Positions 48,253-58,313 of a stretch of DNA of 64,000 nt are shown here, in pieces. The translations under genes and the position numbers were made by a program. The notes below the pieces were generated by a model that saw only the letters and a list, made by a program, of their open reading frames with translations, ran no database searches and was not told the DNA's origin. This DNA comes from JANQJA01 sp047947185. Its GTDB lineage: Bacteria; Pseudomonadota; Gammaproteobacteria; Pseudomonadales; Azotimanducaceae. The stretch lies in assembly GCA_047947185.1 (NCBI GenBank), contig CP170502.1, positions 4,092,001-4,156,000 on the forward strand. Reading direction: 5' to 3'. Position 1 is the stretch's first letter; each line of letters begins with the position of its first letter.

Positions 48253-51153
48253 ATGCGTCGATTCGATCGCAAGCTGGTACCAGTAGTAGCATCTTCCTGT
48301 ATGTTGATATCTTCAGTCGCCTTCGCCGCCGAGCGAAGCCGTCAGATTGAAGAAGTGATTGTCACGGCTGAAAAACAGGAAGCCACAGTTTCAGATACAT
48401 CAATTTCCATCACAGCCTTCAGCGCCGAAAACATTGAAGAGTTTGGCCTGCAGGGTGCGGATGAGATGGTCAATTACATTCCTGCGACAACGCGGGACTC
48501 CTATGACATCCGGATTCGTGGTGTGGGAAGGAACTTCCGCGCACTGGGTGGAGACCCGGGTGTGGCAACCTACTACAACGGCGTCTATTCTCCCGATTTT
48601 GGTATCGCGGCTTCTGAGAATGCCCTTTACGATCTGCAGCGTGTCGAAGTGCTGCGTGGTCCCCAGGGCACCCTGTATGGCCGCAACTCCATTGGTGGGG
48701 CACTGAACTACGTCACCAAGAAGCCCACCTTTGACTGGGAAGGAAACTTCCGCGTGCAACTGGGTGACTTCAACACCCAGGAATATTATGGCGTCCTGTC
48801 TGGCCCGATTATCGAAGACACACTGGCGTTTCGCCTGGTAGGGGTACAACGCGATCGTGATGGTGCCCAGTCCAACATCGCCGGTGAAGACTTCGGCAGC
48901 GTTCACGACAAGAACATCACCCTGTCGCTGACCTGGCAGATCACGGATGCCATTGAGGTCACCCTGCGTGGCAACGATCGTGTATCCAACCGTTTGATTG
49001 AGTCGAGCCCCATCATCAATGGCGGGTCGGCACCGGAGCGTGGCAACATTGGTACCGACCGCTTTGTGCTGGGACTTCGCGAAGTACCCGCGGGTACGCC
49101 TGGCGCACTCGCCTTTACCAATCCGCTGACAGGGGCGCAGAAATTTGCCCTGAATCGCCGGGAAGGTGTTGATGTGGGTGGCTGGCCTTACCAGCCGAAT
49201 CCCCTCTATGGTCAATCCCAGGTACAGGCACTGGTGAATGGTTCATCCCAGTCGAACCCGAACGACATCCAGGCCATCAACATGGAAGGTGGCGACTGCC
49301 GGGCTTATCCCAGCACGATTAACTCCTGTAATGCGGAGTACTTCGGGCACCGCGCTTCCCAGAATGAGGTCAAGTGGGATATTAACGACAACACGACTCT
49401 GACCTACATTTTTGGTTACACCGACCAGGAATATACCTACAACCAGCAAATAGACGGTTCACCGTCTGCGCTGAGTGACTATCGCCAGACGGTACTGGAA
49501 CCGGTACAGAACCGCTCACACGAACTGCAGTTGAACTGGGGTATTGGCGACAACTTTACCGCAACCTCCGGTATCTACTACTTCAAGGAATCGCGAGACC
49601 AGGAGTATTCGCTGACCAACTCCAAGCAGGAACGTTATACCAATGCGTTCAACTATGGCGCGCTTGCGCCCTGGATCACCTGGCTGGCCCCACATCAACG
49701 GCTTGGCACTGCCGGTGACCGCAAGTCAATTATCGGTCGCTGGGAAGGTCAGGAGCGCGGTGATGCTTACGCGCAGCGTAACTCCATGGAAACCATCTCC
49801 AAGGCGGTTTACACCCAGGGTAGCTATCGCTTCAACGATCAGTTCCAGTTGGTTGTGGGGCTGCGTTGGGCAGAGGACGAGAAGAACGCCCGGGAAGACC
49901 GCTCCCAGTATTTTGAGCAGGCGATTGGTGTACCCGGTGGCTTCATGAACTTTATCAATGGTCCAACGACCTTCGCCTGTGGCCCGATTCCTGCTGGCGG
50001 CACACCCATTCTTGAGTGCTTGTCCGGCGCAGCGTTTTATCCCGGTGGTGCGGCCGGTATTGGCATGACGGAACTGGCCATGTTGAACGTCATCTGGGGA
50101 CGGGCAACCATTACCGGTGACCCTGCCAACCCGATTGCCCCGGTCTGTGCCCTGGATGACCCGGATTGTACAACGCCGCTGATGCTGGGTGGTTTCCCCT
50201 TCAGCCAGAACCAGATGACCTCGGGTGGCGACAGCTGGAGTGACGTGAACTATCGCGTCAACCTGGACTGGACGCCAACTGATAACATCCTCATGTATTT
50301 CTCTGTGACAACGGGATACCGGGCCGGTGGATACTCGCTGGGTGTCACCGACTCCCGCGACCAGCCTCGCGATGCCAGTGGTGTGCCGACCGGCACCGCA
50401 TCCGATCTGGGTGAACCGTTTGCCTATGACGCAGAGGAAGTCATTTCGCTGGAAATGGGCTACAAGGGTATGCACTTTGATAACACCCTGTCCCTCAACA
50501 TGTCGCTGTACCAGTACACCTACGACAACTACCAGGATCGCCTGAACGTGTTTGACCCGATCCGCAACCGTGGTGTGGACGTGGTTCAGAACGCCAACGA
50601 GGCCACCAACCTTGGCTTTGAAGTGGAAGCAACCTGGTTGCCGACCGATGAAATCACCCTGGGCGGTAACTATTCCTATACCGACGCCAAGTACACCCAG
50701 GACTACATGGTGGTGGTAGAAGACGACCCGTTACTGCCGCCCTCACTGTTCGGCACGCCGGCCTCCAATCCGGAACTGTTTGTGGTGAACGCCAGGGACT
50801 TCCAGCTGAAGCGTATTCCCAAGCACAAGGCTACCGTCTGGGGCAGCTATCGCTGGGATACAAGCTTTGGTGTGATTGTTGCGCGTTCAAGCATTGCGTT
50901 TACCGGTGAATACTATGCCAACGGCGTCAGTGCAGATTATGACCTGGTGCCTGACCGTACCCGTATTGACGCCTCGGTTGCCTGGACTGACACTTCCGAC
51001 AAATGGAATGTCCGACTGTTTGTGGACAACCTGACGGATGAGAAAATGCTGCGTGGTATTGGCAGCGGTGGTGAAAACCAGAACTGGGTCCAGACCGGCT
51101 CACTGCTTTACCCACGCTACTATGGCATGACGGTCAGCCGCTCTTTTAACTGA
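48253..51153 (+). CDS. TonB-dependent outer membrane receptor
   Basis: A 966-aa outer-membrane receptor. The signal peptide ends near AFAA (residue 26). The TonB box IEEVIVTAEKQ follows, then the plug domain (DEMVNYIPATT, RIRGVGRNFRALGGDPGVATYYNGVYS in two parts, VEVLRGPQGTLYGRNSIGGALNYVTKKP likewise), then a 22-strand barrel ending in a C-terminal Phe-rich signal (YYGMTVSRSFN). It belongs to the Proteobacterial TBDR group often linked to sterol, lignin or other hydrophobic substrates; the ligand is unknown. It is a single gene with a strong terminator just downstream. Confidence 0.93.
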   Translation: MRRFDRKLVPVVASSCMLISSVAFAAERSRQIEEVIVTAEKQEATVSDTSISITAFSAENIEEFGLQGADEMVNYIPATTRDSYDIRIRGVGRNFRALGGDPGVATYYNGVYSPDFGIAASENALYDLQRVEVLRGPQGTLYGRNSIGGALNYVTKKPTFDWEGNFRVQLGDFNTQEYYGVLSGPIIEDTLAFRLVGVQRDRDGAQSNIAGEDFGSVHDKNITLSLTWQITDAIEVTLRGNDRVSNRLIESSPIINGGSAPERGNIGTDRFVLGLREVPAGTPGALAFTNPLTGAQKFALNRREGVDVGGWPYQPNPLYGQSQVQALVNGSSQSNPNDIQAINMEGGDCRAYPSTINSCNAEYFGHRASQNEVKWDINDNTTLTYIFGYTDQEYTYNQQIDGSPSALSDYRQTVLEPVQNRSHELQLNWGIGDNFTATSGIYYFKESRDQEYSLTNSKQERYTNAFNYGALAPWITWLAPHQRLGTAGDRKSIIGRWEGQERGDAYAQRNSMETISKAVYTQGSYRFNDQFQLVVGLRWAEDEKNAREDRSQYFEQAIGVPGGFMNFINGPTTFACGPIPAGGTPILECLSGAAFYPGGAAGIGMTELAMLNVIWGRATITGDPANPIAPVCALDDPDCTTPLMLGGFPFSQNQMTSGGDSWSDVNYRVNLDWTPTDNILMYFSVTTGYRAGGYSLGVTDSRDQPRDASGVPTGTASDLGEPFAYDAEEVISLEMGYKGMHFDNTLSLNMSLYQYTYDNYQDRLNVFDPIRNRGVDVVQNANEATNLGFEVEATWLPTDEITLGGNYSYTDAKYTQDYMVVVEDDPLLPPSLFGTPASNPELFVVNARDFQLKRIPKHKATVWGSYRWDTSFGVIVARSSIAFTGEYYANGVSADYDLVPDRTRIDASVAWTDTSDKWNVRLFVDNLTDEKMLRGIGSGGENQNWVQTGSLLYPRYYGMTVSRSFN

Positions 51154-51181
51154 TCGGCAATTGCAGCAACAACAAAATCTG

Positions 51182-51206
51182 ACGGCCCTGCGGGGCCGTT
51201 TTTTTT
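51182..51206 (+). terminator. Rho-independent terminator of the TonB receptor gene
   Basis: A perfect 7-bp stem ACGGCCC (51182-51188) with GGGCCGT (51193-51199), loop TGCG, followed by eight T residues (51199-51206). Confidence 0.9.
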
Positions 51207-51306
51207 GTCATTCACGTCACTTGCAGCAATTGGCATCTGCCGGTTGATGTCTCCGCACGACAGGGAAGGAGCAGATAGGGAGCAGGTATAGGAGCCTTAT
51301 CTGCCC

Positions 51307-53025
51307 TTAGTTGGGACATCCGGGTCGGTGCCAGTTAAGCGGACGCAGGATTCCGTCAGTGGTGTCAAATGCCTGGGCTTGTAGCAGGCAAATGTTGTTG
51401 CCAGCATGATTCATCAGGTCGCGCACATCTTCAGCTGGAATCCTGTAGGACCAACCTGCAAATGCCATGCGTCCGCCCTGGGACTCGGCGATGTCAGGCC
51501 GGAACTCCCCGGTTGGAACCACGGCAGCGATATAGCGACCTGCCCCCTGCGGAGCGCTAAAGACGATACCGTCTGCAGGTGTGCCATTCAGGTTCGCCCA
51601 CCCCCGGGTCAGGGCGCCACCTGACGTAATCGTAAACTCATCCACATGACCGGCCTTTGCTCCACCTTCTTGTACGGGCGCAAACGTCAACATGCCAAGC
51701 TCCTGGGCCTGCCTGATTCTCGCAACGATACCGGTAAAGGGGTAAACATAGCGTGCGCAGGTTTCGCTGCCGGGCATGGAGAGGAGTAAATGTACACAAC
51801 TCTGTGAGGCTTTGACCTTATGGTAACGATGTCGCATTTCATCCATAGCAGAGGGCCGATCAAAGCCGCCGCCATAGGATAGTAACAGTAGAATCGCCGG
51901 GTACAGATATCCAATAATCCGGCTTTGCTTGTCCTGCGGTGTGCCAAGCACGAGGGCGACTGTTGCGACCAGGGGGTAAATACCGTAGGTGACGTAGTCC
52001 GGTCGCAGCGACTCAAGTGGATTGAGTGGGAGTCGGCCAGCGGTAGCCAATAGTGCCTGGGATATTCCATAGAGGCCTATCAAAACCCACCCCGATGAAA
52101 TTGCATCAAGTCCTCGCGCAAAGGTTGTGCGGCAAGCGGCGATAAGGAAACCACTAACGACAATAAGACCGTATGCCATTGCCTGATGCTGATGACTGGC
52201 AAATGTTCGACCGATGATTGTCAGGAAGAACCCAGTTATCTGGCCAGGCGAAAACTCAAGTATTGCCACCATGGAAGGATGGTGAGGGGGAGGTTCGTAG
52301 GTAAAAAAATAGACGGTGGAAGAGGCTATAAAAGCGGTCAGGTAGATACCGAGCGGGGCGACTTTGGTTCGATCGAACCACAGGTCGCGAAGCAGCAAAA
52401 GCAAAAACAGTGGCCATATCATCGCACCGCCTGCATAGCTGTACTGGGCAAGAAACGCGAGAAATGCAAGACCTGCAGCCTTCCAGATGCCGGTACTTCT
52501 GAGATAGAACCATACTCCGGCGACAAGTGCTGTTTCCGGAATAAGCCTTTCAAACGTAATGCTCCACATGTGAAGGAACCACGTGATAGGTGACCACAGC
52601 AACAGTGAAAGGAGAAGCGCGATCAGCGCGGCTTCCGTTCTCGACAACCAGGACGTGGTGCGGCAAACACCCAGAATCGAGAGTACCAGTGCGACACAAA
52701 GCAGCCACCCAAACCACAATTCTGCTTTGGTGTCCCAGGTGTCCAGCGAGGTTGCCAACAGTACAGACAAGCCTGTTGGGAACAGCTTGCGGGATTCATT
52801 ATGCTGATTGAACCAGGTCGCAATATCAGTTTGACCAGAGAACGCCTCGGCCAGAGCAAAAAAAGGCGTATCCCACTGATCAGCTACCGGAAAATCAAGG
52901 CCATAACGACCAAGAACTTGAATCCAGATCAGAAAGGGTATCGCGGCCAAGGTCAACAGGACGCCGGACCAAACCCATTCGGATAACCATATTGAAGGCA
53001 GCCACTTTGTGCTTTTATTCATCAA
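51307..53025 (-). CDS. Polytopic membrane protein, possible GtrC-like glycosyltransferase
   Basis: A 572-aa protein with about 10-11 membrane helices over the first 400 residues and a hydrophilic C-terminal domain of about 150 residues (FTITSGGALTRGWANL; RFDIAES-like segment). No catalytic motif is certain, although DFPVADQWDTPFF in the first periplasmic loop has acidic residues like those of GT-C enzymes. It overlaps the GtrB-like gene by 11 bp, so it is likely the transferase that uses the polyprenyl-phosphate sugar made by that enzyme. The function is inferred from context. Confidence 0.7.
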   Translation of the reverse strand: MMNKSTKWLPSIWLSEWVWSGVLLTLAAIPFLIWIQVLGRYGLDFPVADQWDTPFFALAEAFSGQTDIATWFNQHNESRKLFPTGLSVLLATSLDTWDTKAELWFGWLLCVALVLSILGVCRTTSWLSRTEAALIALLLSLLLWSPITWFLHMWSITFERLIPETALVAGVWFYLRSTGIWKAAGLAFLAFLAQYSYAGGAMIWPLFLLLLLRDLWFDRTKVAPLGIYLTAFIASSTVYFFTYEPPPHHPSMVAILEFSPGQITGFFLTIIGRTFASHQHQAMAYGLIVVSGFLIAACRTTFARGLDAISSGWVLIGLYGISQALLATAGRLPLNPLESLRPDYVTYGIYPLVATVALVLGTPQDKQSRIIGYLYPAILLLLSYGGGFDRPSAMDEMRHRYHKVKASQSCVHLLLSMPGSETCARYVYPFTGIVARIRQAQELGMLTFAPVQEGGAKAGHVDEFTITSGGALTRGWANLNGTPADGIVFSAPQGAGRYIAAVVPTGEFRPDIAESQGGRMAFAGWSYRIPAEDVRDLMNHAGNNICLLQAQAFDTTDGILRPLNWHRPGCPN

Positions 53026-53992
53026 AGCCGATGGTCTTCTTGACGATGTAAAGAGGGCGCCCCTTTACTTCAACGAATATCCGGCCGATGTACTCCCCGA
53101 GAATACCGATGCTCATCATGATCAGGCCGTTAAAGAGCAGCATTACTGACACGAGGGATGCGTAACCAGGAACGTCCACGCCATGAATCATGGTTCTCAG
53201 GACGACGAACATGAGGTAAAGAAACGCAAGCGCAGCGCATAGGCCGCCAAGATAGCTCCAGAGCTTCAATGGCTGTGTAGAAAATGAGAAGAGGCCGTCA
53301 AGCGCAAACCGCCACAGTTTCAGATAGTGCCACTTGCTCTCGCCTGCATGCCGTTGGGGTCTGGAGTAGTAGATGGTTGTTGTTGAAAAACCAACCCAGG
53401 CAAAAATGCCCTTCATAAATCGTGTTCGTTCGGGCATCAGCTTTACAGCTTCGACCACCTTTCTGTCCATCAAACGAAAATCACCCACGTTCTGGGGGAT
53501 AACAACTTCGCTGATGGTATTGATCATTCGGTAGAAAACAAATGCGGTAGCTCTTTTAAAAATGCTGTCACTGCCTCTGTCGCTGCGTGCGCAGACCACA
53601 ACATCAAAACCTTCCTGCCACTTCTGCAACATTGTTGGTATGAGATCGGGTGGATCCTGCAAATCTGCATCCAGCGGGATAACTGCGTCACCGGTACAGT
53701 AGTCTATGCCTGCCGTCAGAGCGACGTCTTTGCCGAAATTGCGTGACAGCGAAACTATCTTGATGCGACGGTCCTGTTGCGCGAGATCTGTGAGAATGTG
53801 TAGTGTTGAGTCAGCGCTACCGTCATCAACTACAACAATTTCGTAAGAGTCACTTATGCGACACAGTGACTCTGTGAGAACATCAATAAACGTGAGGAGT
53901 CCGTCCGATTCATTAAACATCGGAACGATTACGCTTAGTACTGGGGGGCGGGGCTCGATTGCTGCGACTGTGCTCCCAGATTCTCCCGACAT
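53015..53992 (-). CDS. GtrB-like polyprenyl-phosphate glycosyltransferase (GT2)
   Basis: A 325-aa GT2 protein of the GtrB/dolichyl-phosphate glucosyl- or mannosyl-transferase type. VLSVIVPMFNESDGLLTF begins the GT-A domain, VVVDDGSADST and PLDADLQDPPDLIP carry the metal/nucleotide Asp residues, and FAWVGFSTTTIYYSRPQRHAGESKW closes it in two parts. Two C-terminal membrane helices follow. It moves a sugar from a UDP/GDP donor to undecaprenyl phosphate. The ATG at 53992 is used; a TTG one codon earlier has slightly better ribosome-site spacing. It overlaps the next gene by 11 bp. Confidence 0.87.
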   Translation of the reverse strand: MSGESGSTVAAIEPRPPVLSVIVPMFNESDGLLTFIDVLTESLCRISDSYEIVVVDDGSADSTLHILTDLAQQDRRIKIVSLSRNFGKDVALTAGIDYCTGDAVIPLDADLQDPPDLIPTMLQKWQEGFDVVVCARSDRGSDSIFKRATAFVFYRMINTISEVVIPQNVGDFRLMDRKVVEAVKLMPERTRFMKGIFAWVGFSTTTIYYSRPQRHAGESKWHYLKLWRFALDGLFSFSTQPLKLWSYLGGLCAALAFLYLMFVVLRTMIHGVDVPGYASLVSVMLLFNGLIMMSIGILGEYIGRIFVEVKGRPLYIVKKTIGFDE

Positions 53993-54279
53993 CAATTGAA
54001 GCCCTGCTTGAAGTTACTGTTTCGAGATGCGTTTGCGGTCTGGCAGCGCTGGCGCAAAACCTGCCACCGAAAAGCTGTTGAATCAGGTTTCCATTAGACA
54101 TGATGGCGATCAGTCCCGCAACATCATCGCCGATTGGTCTGGTAGGTGCTCCGTAAGCGACGGCTTGTCCTGGTGACTCTGTCCTCCCTGTTCGGATATC
54201 CATTTCCAATCGGAGATACCGATGGCCCTTACCGAGTAGCAACAGATTCATCAGGAACATTTGCAGCCTGCGACTGCGA
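53993..54279. other. Gap between ABC exporter and GtrB-like operon
   Basis: About 287 bp with no supported gene, hairpin terminator or repeat. It should hold the promoter of the GtrB-like operon, but no clear -35/-10 pair was recognised. Confidence 0.3.
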
Positions 54280-56076
54280 TTACTTGGGCGCGGAGTACGA
54301 CTGCTCTCCAAACTGCAACTGGACCATGCGTGTGTACAGACTGTTGCGATCCAGCAATTCATCGTGGGTGCCAATATCCAGCACCTCTCCCTGATCCATG
54401 ACCACAATCCTGTCCGCTTTCTGCACCGTAGAGAGTCGGTGGGCGATGACCAGTGTCGTGCGGCCAACCTGTAGCTGGTCCAGCGCATTTTGAACCAGCC
54501 TTTCACTCTCTGAGTCAAGCGCACTGGTGGCCTCATCCAGCAGCAATATGGGTGGGTTCTTCAGGATGGCCCGGGCAATTGCGATACGCTGTTTCTGGCC
54601 GCCGGACAACCGCGCACCTTTTTCTCCCAGGTAGGTGTTGTACCCTTCAGGCAGCCGTTCAATGAACTCGTGGGCTGATGCCGCACGTGCCGCGGCAACT
54701 ACCTCGACGTCGCTGGCATCCGGCCGCCCAAAACGAATGTTCTCTGCGGCACTGGCGCCAAAAATGGTGGTTTCCTGGGGTACAACGGCAACACGTGCCC
54801 TGACTGCCTGTGGGTCGCAGCAGCAAATGTCGATGGCATCAACGGAAATGGTGCCGGCCGCCGGATTGTAAAAGCGCAACAGCAGCTGGAATACCGTACT
54901 TTTCCCCGCGCCTGAGGGACCCACCAGGGCAACATGTTCACCGGGCCGGACGGTCAGGTTAAAACCCCGGATAGCGGGGCTGTCTGGCCGGGAAGGATAG
55001 CTGAAGGTCACCTGGTCAAAGGAGATCTGGCCAAGGCAGGGGTCGGGCAGTCTGGCGGGACGCTCCGGCGTGCGAATCAGTGGTGCCAGCAGCAGTAGCT
55101 CGGATATCCGCTCCATGGCACCGGCAGCGCGCTGTAACTCACCCCATATCTCCGACAGGGCAGCAGCAGAAACACCAACAAACAGGGCATAGAGAACGAA
55201 CTGACCCAGTTGCCCGCCCGTAATTTCGCCGGCCAGGACATCCCTTGCACCCAGCCAGAGGACAAAAATCAATGCGCCGAACACACAGGTTGAGGCCACG
55301 GTAGTAAACAGGGCGCGAACGCGGATGCGGCGGACGGCAGTGGTGAAACTGCGCTCTATTGATTGGCCGAATCGCTGGCTCTCGCTCTCCTCGGCGACAA
55401 ACGCCTGAACGGTCTGCACCGAGTTCAGTATCTCGGCAGCCTGTCCTGTTGCATCAGCCACCCGATCCTGGGAGGCGCGTGACAGACTGCGCACCCAGCG
55501 TCCAATCAGCAATATCGGCACAAAAATCAGGGGCAGGATCAACAGCAATATCCCTGTAAGCGCAAGGTTGGTATAGGCAAGCAGCACCAGGGCACCAAAA
55601 AACTGGATGGTAGAGCGCAGGATGATGGATACGCCCACGCCGGATATGGACTGAAGCAGAGTTGTATCTGCGGTGAGCCGGGACAACACTTCACCAATGC
55701 GTGTCACCTCAAAAAAGGTCGGGTCCATTTGCAGCACGTGACGGAACACCCGGTCGCGCAGGTCCGCGACCACACGTTCACTCAGCCAGTTTACGAAGTA
55801 GGCACGCAGGGCCCCAAACAGGCCAATCACCACCGCAAACAGCATGAGCACGCCGAAGTAGCGATTGACGTTTTGCGCGTCTTCTACCGAAAAACCATGG
55901 TCGATGACATTGCGCACTGCCATGGGCATGGCCAACAGCGCCGCCGAGGAGATCAGGAGCGCCACCATCGCAATCAGCAGGGTTCCCCGGTAAGGCGCAA
56001 TAAACGGCAGCAACATACGGAGCGGTCGCAGCGACTTGCCTTTGGGGCGCTGCTCGGGCGTGTCAATTTCACTCAT
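54280..56076 (-). CDS. ABC exporter, fused permease-ATPase (MsbA-like type)
   Basis: A 598-aa half-transporter. Six membrane helices occupy about residues 25-330, with YFVNWLSERVVADLRDRVFRHVLQ (coupling region, in two parts). The ATPase has Walker A GPSGAGKSTVFQLL near 393, Q-loop VVPQETTIFG, signature LSGGQKQRIAIARAIL near 500, and Walker B ILLLDEATSALD. It probably works as a homodimer exporting a lipid or other hydrophobic molecule. It resembles the ABCB-type exporters of Gram-negatives more than peptide exporters. The neighbouring polyprenyl-sugar genes suggest an envelope role, but they are separated by a gap. Confidence 0.9.
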   Translation of the reverse strand: MSEIDTPEQRPKGKSLRPLRMLLPFIAPYRGTLLIAMVALLISSAALLAMPMAVRNVIDHGFSVEDAQNVNRYFGVLMLFAVVIGLFGALRAYFVNWLSERVVADLRDRVFRHVLQMDPTFFEVTRIGEVLSRLTADTTLLQSISGVGVSIILRSTIQFFGALVLLAYTNLALTGILLLILPLIFVPILLIGRWVRSLSRASQDRVADATGQAAEILNSVQTVQAFVAEESESQRFGQSIERSFTTAVRRIRVRALFTTVASTCVFGALIFVLWLGARDVLAGEITGGQLGQFVLYALFVGVSAAALSEIWGELQRAAGAMERISELLLLAPLIRTPERPARLPDPCLGQISFDQVTFSYPSRPDSPAIRGFNLTVRPGEHVALVGPSGAGKSTVFQLLLRFYNPAAGTISVDAIDICCCDPQAVRARVAVVPQETTIFGASAAENIRFGRPDASDVEVVAAARAASAHEFIERLPEGYNTYLGEKGARLSGGQKQRIAIARAILKNPPILLLDEATSALDSESERLVQNALDQLQVGRTTLVIAHRLSTVQKADRIVVMDQGEVLDIGTHDELLDRNSLYTRMVQLQFGEQSYSAPK

Positions 56077-56151
56077 TGCTGGGCCAGGTCGGGGTGCAAG
56101 CGGGCGAGTTTATGGCTGGGCCCCGGCGTAGTAAAGGCAATTACCGCCTGG

Positions 56152-58254
56152 TTACGACTTGTCGTCCGCATAGGGGAACGGGGTGGGGTCATCAAAACGC
56201 TTGAGCACATTCTGCGTCAGCCGGGCAATGTCGTTGTCGTAGCCGTTGGTTGACAGGGACCCGGCGTAAGAGATGCTCCCTGTTGAAAAAACAGCACCGC
56301 CGGATGGTGTTTCAAAAAAAGTCATGTCCGCCCTGACAGCGCTGTCCCTGGGGTCCGGTACTGTCATAAGAAACTCTTCTTTGGTTCGTAACATGCCCGG
56401 GCGATGATTTTCTGAAGACGCGATCACGATGGCGTGGTCGGGTGAGCCCAGCGAAACGTCAAAGCGGTCTATCTCTTCGCCGGCCGCTCCACCCGCCTGG
56501 GTGCCATGTTTGCCGATGATCCCGGTGCCTGGCAGGCCCTCCATCACAAATCCTACCCTGGGATCGCTTGCCTCCCCGGTGAGGCGATAGTAGGTGCCGC
56601 CGTCAAACCCCTGGGCCGCAAACCCGACCCCAACCAGCTTGTTGGGAGTGCGGCCCAGCCGGCGCCAGAGCCCACCGTATTCCCCGGTGAACTGGTGATA
56701 ATACTCACCGGCTTCAGACATCCAGGCGCGGGTGCCATCTTCCGCCCGGCGTACCTCGATGATGGCCGGGTTCTCGGGATGGTAGGCAATGCGCCAGTAG
56801 AAACCGTTTCCGCCCATGTACATCAGCCGCCCACCGCCGGCAAGCCAGCTTTCGATGCTGTCGAGCATAATCGTGGAGTGATACTCGGGGTGCGTACAGG
56901 TAATGAGGACGCGGTAGTCTGCCAGCAGTGACTGCCCCTCAAGGTGAAGGCGTTCGTCGGTAATGACATCAAATGGCTGCTCGATGTGTCGGAGCCATGC
57001 GGTCAGGTTGGTGTCCGCCGTGAATCCCCAGGGTGTGTTGCGGGGGCGCAGGTTGAGTACGGGGCGCAAGCGGGAAGAGAAGTGCACACCACTGCCATCC
57101 AGGTGATGTTCGTACAGGGAGTTGCCCACCTCGGGATTTTCCACCAGGAACTGGTCACAGGCGTTTCTGGCGCCACGGCCAAACTGACCAGTACCTATCG
57201 ACATGCGCTGGTTGGCATAAGCGAGATAGGTAGCGGTTGAAACCAGCAGCGCAACGCTGGATCTGGGTTGCCCGGCGCCTGGCGCGACAAAAAACGGCAT
57301 GACGTCTTCCTCACCGTCAGGGAGTTGCACCTTGACCCCGTAGACCCCGGAGCCCAGGGATGCAGGCACTGTGAAGCCAAAGTCAGCAGACCAGCCTGCA
57401 TCAGCGAGGTCGTCCTCATGGAAATGTACGGCGCCGTAGTGTCCCGGGTTCTGGCGCCAGTCCTGCACCGAGGCATCCCAACGATGGCCTTTTATGGCAC
57501 GCGTGGGTTGCTGGTAAAACTGCCCTTCATACCCGCGGCCTGAAGCATCCTGAAAGCGCTCGGAGCCAAACCCCTGGCTGAAGTCCCATTGGGCGATGAT
57601 GGTTTCGGTTTCGGGGTTTCCCTCCAGCAGGGGAGCTTCCATGCGTCCGTTAAATTTTCCCCCCTCCGCGGGATTGTCAGTTGCCAGCCACCAGTCGCCG
57701 CCATCAAGCGAGCAATCACCGAGCGGCAAGCTGGCCTCTGACTCCCTGAGTGCGGGTTCACCTGCACCATCACCGCGAATCTGCACCTTCGCCGCAAGCC
57801 TGTTGCTGGTTGTGGTAACCACAAGATGATGCCAGCGGTGCGACCGGGGCCGCTCGTCCAGGACCAGTTGCGCACCGCAGACGGTGATCACCAATTGACC
57901 GTTTTCCAGGGCAACCCGGAAATCCGGGCCTTGCAGCAGCACCTGGGGCCGCGCGGGTGTTGTCGGGTAAAACCAGATGCGCAATCCCGGTGCCGCCATG
58001 GCCGGTAGTCTGCCCAGCAGGGCAAATGATCCGGTCACCAGTGGCTGATGCCTGGCCGGATAGCTGGCCTCGAATTCTGATGATAGCGGCAGGTCGAGAT
58101 ATCCCGTGCCGCGGGCCCGGTCATCACCGGATACCAGTTCAACCAGGGAGGCAAGATAAGTCTCTCCGGCGGGGCCGCTGACCATCACCGAAACCTGCTC
58201 GCCGGGTTTTACGTCGATCGGGTCGAGGTAGCCAACAATTCGCTTGGATTGCAC
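56152..58254 (-). CDS. N,N-dimethylformamidase large-subunit-like protein
   Basis: A 700-aa protein. The first 250 residues hold a beta-sandwich with a LamG-like segment (LDERPRSHRWHHLVVTTT), and the rest matches the DMFase beta/large-subunit core: VYGVKVQLPDGEEDVMPFFV, STATYLAYANQRMS, LLADYRVLITCTHPEYHS and GRLMYMGGNGFYWR. The last two carry Tyr and Glu residues like the mononuclear-iron site of DMFase. The small subunit found beside true DMFase is absent here, so the substrate may be another amide. The GTG start at 58254 has AGGAG upstream. It is divergent from a PhyH gene. Confidence 0.8.
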   Translation of the reverse strand: MQSKRIVGYLDPIDVKPGEQVSVMVSGPAGETYLASLVELVSGDDRARGTGYLDLPLSSEFEASYPARHQPLVTGSFALLGRLPAMAAPGLRIWFYPTTPARPQVLLQGPDFRVALENGQLVITVCGAQLVLDERPRSHRWHHLVVTTTSNRLAAKVQIRGDGAGEPALRESEASLPLGDCSLDGGDWWLATDNPAEGGKFNGRMEAPLLEGNPETETIIAQWDFSQGFGSERFQDASGRGYEGQFYQQPTRAIKGHRWDASVQDWRQNPGHYGAVHFHEDDLADAGWSADFGFTVPASLGSGVYGVKVQLPDGEEDVMPFFVAPGAGQPRSSVALLVSTATYLAYANQRMSIGTGQFGRGARNACDQFLVENPEVGNSLYEHHLDGSGVHFSSRLRPVLNLRPRNTPWGFTADTNLTAWLRHIEQPFDVITDERLHLEGQSLLADYRVLITCTHPEYHSTIMLDSIESWLAGGGRLMYMGGNGFYWRIAYHPENPAIIEVRRAEDGTRAWMSEAGEYYHQFTGEYGGLWRRLGRTPNKLVGVGFAAQGFDGGTYYRLTGEASDPRVGFVMEGLPGTGIIGKHGTQAGGAAGEEIDRFDVSLGSPDHAIVIASSENHRPGMLRTKEEFLMTVPDPRDSAVRADMTFFETPSGGAVFSTGSISYAGSLSTNGYDNDIARLTQNVLKRFDDPTPFPYADDKS

Positions 58255-58313
58255 GTCGTGTCTCCTAAACCTCTAAAATGTTAAATTGACGTGCCCAATC
58301 AGGAGCACATGAC

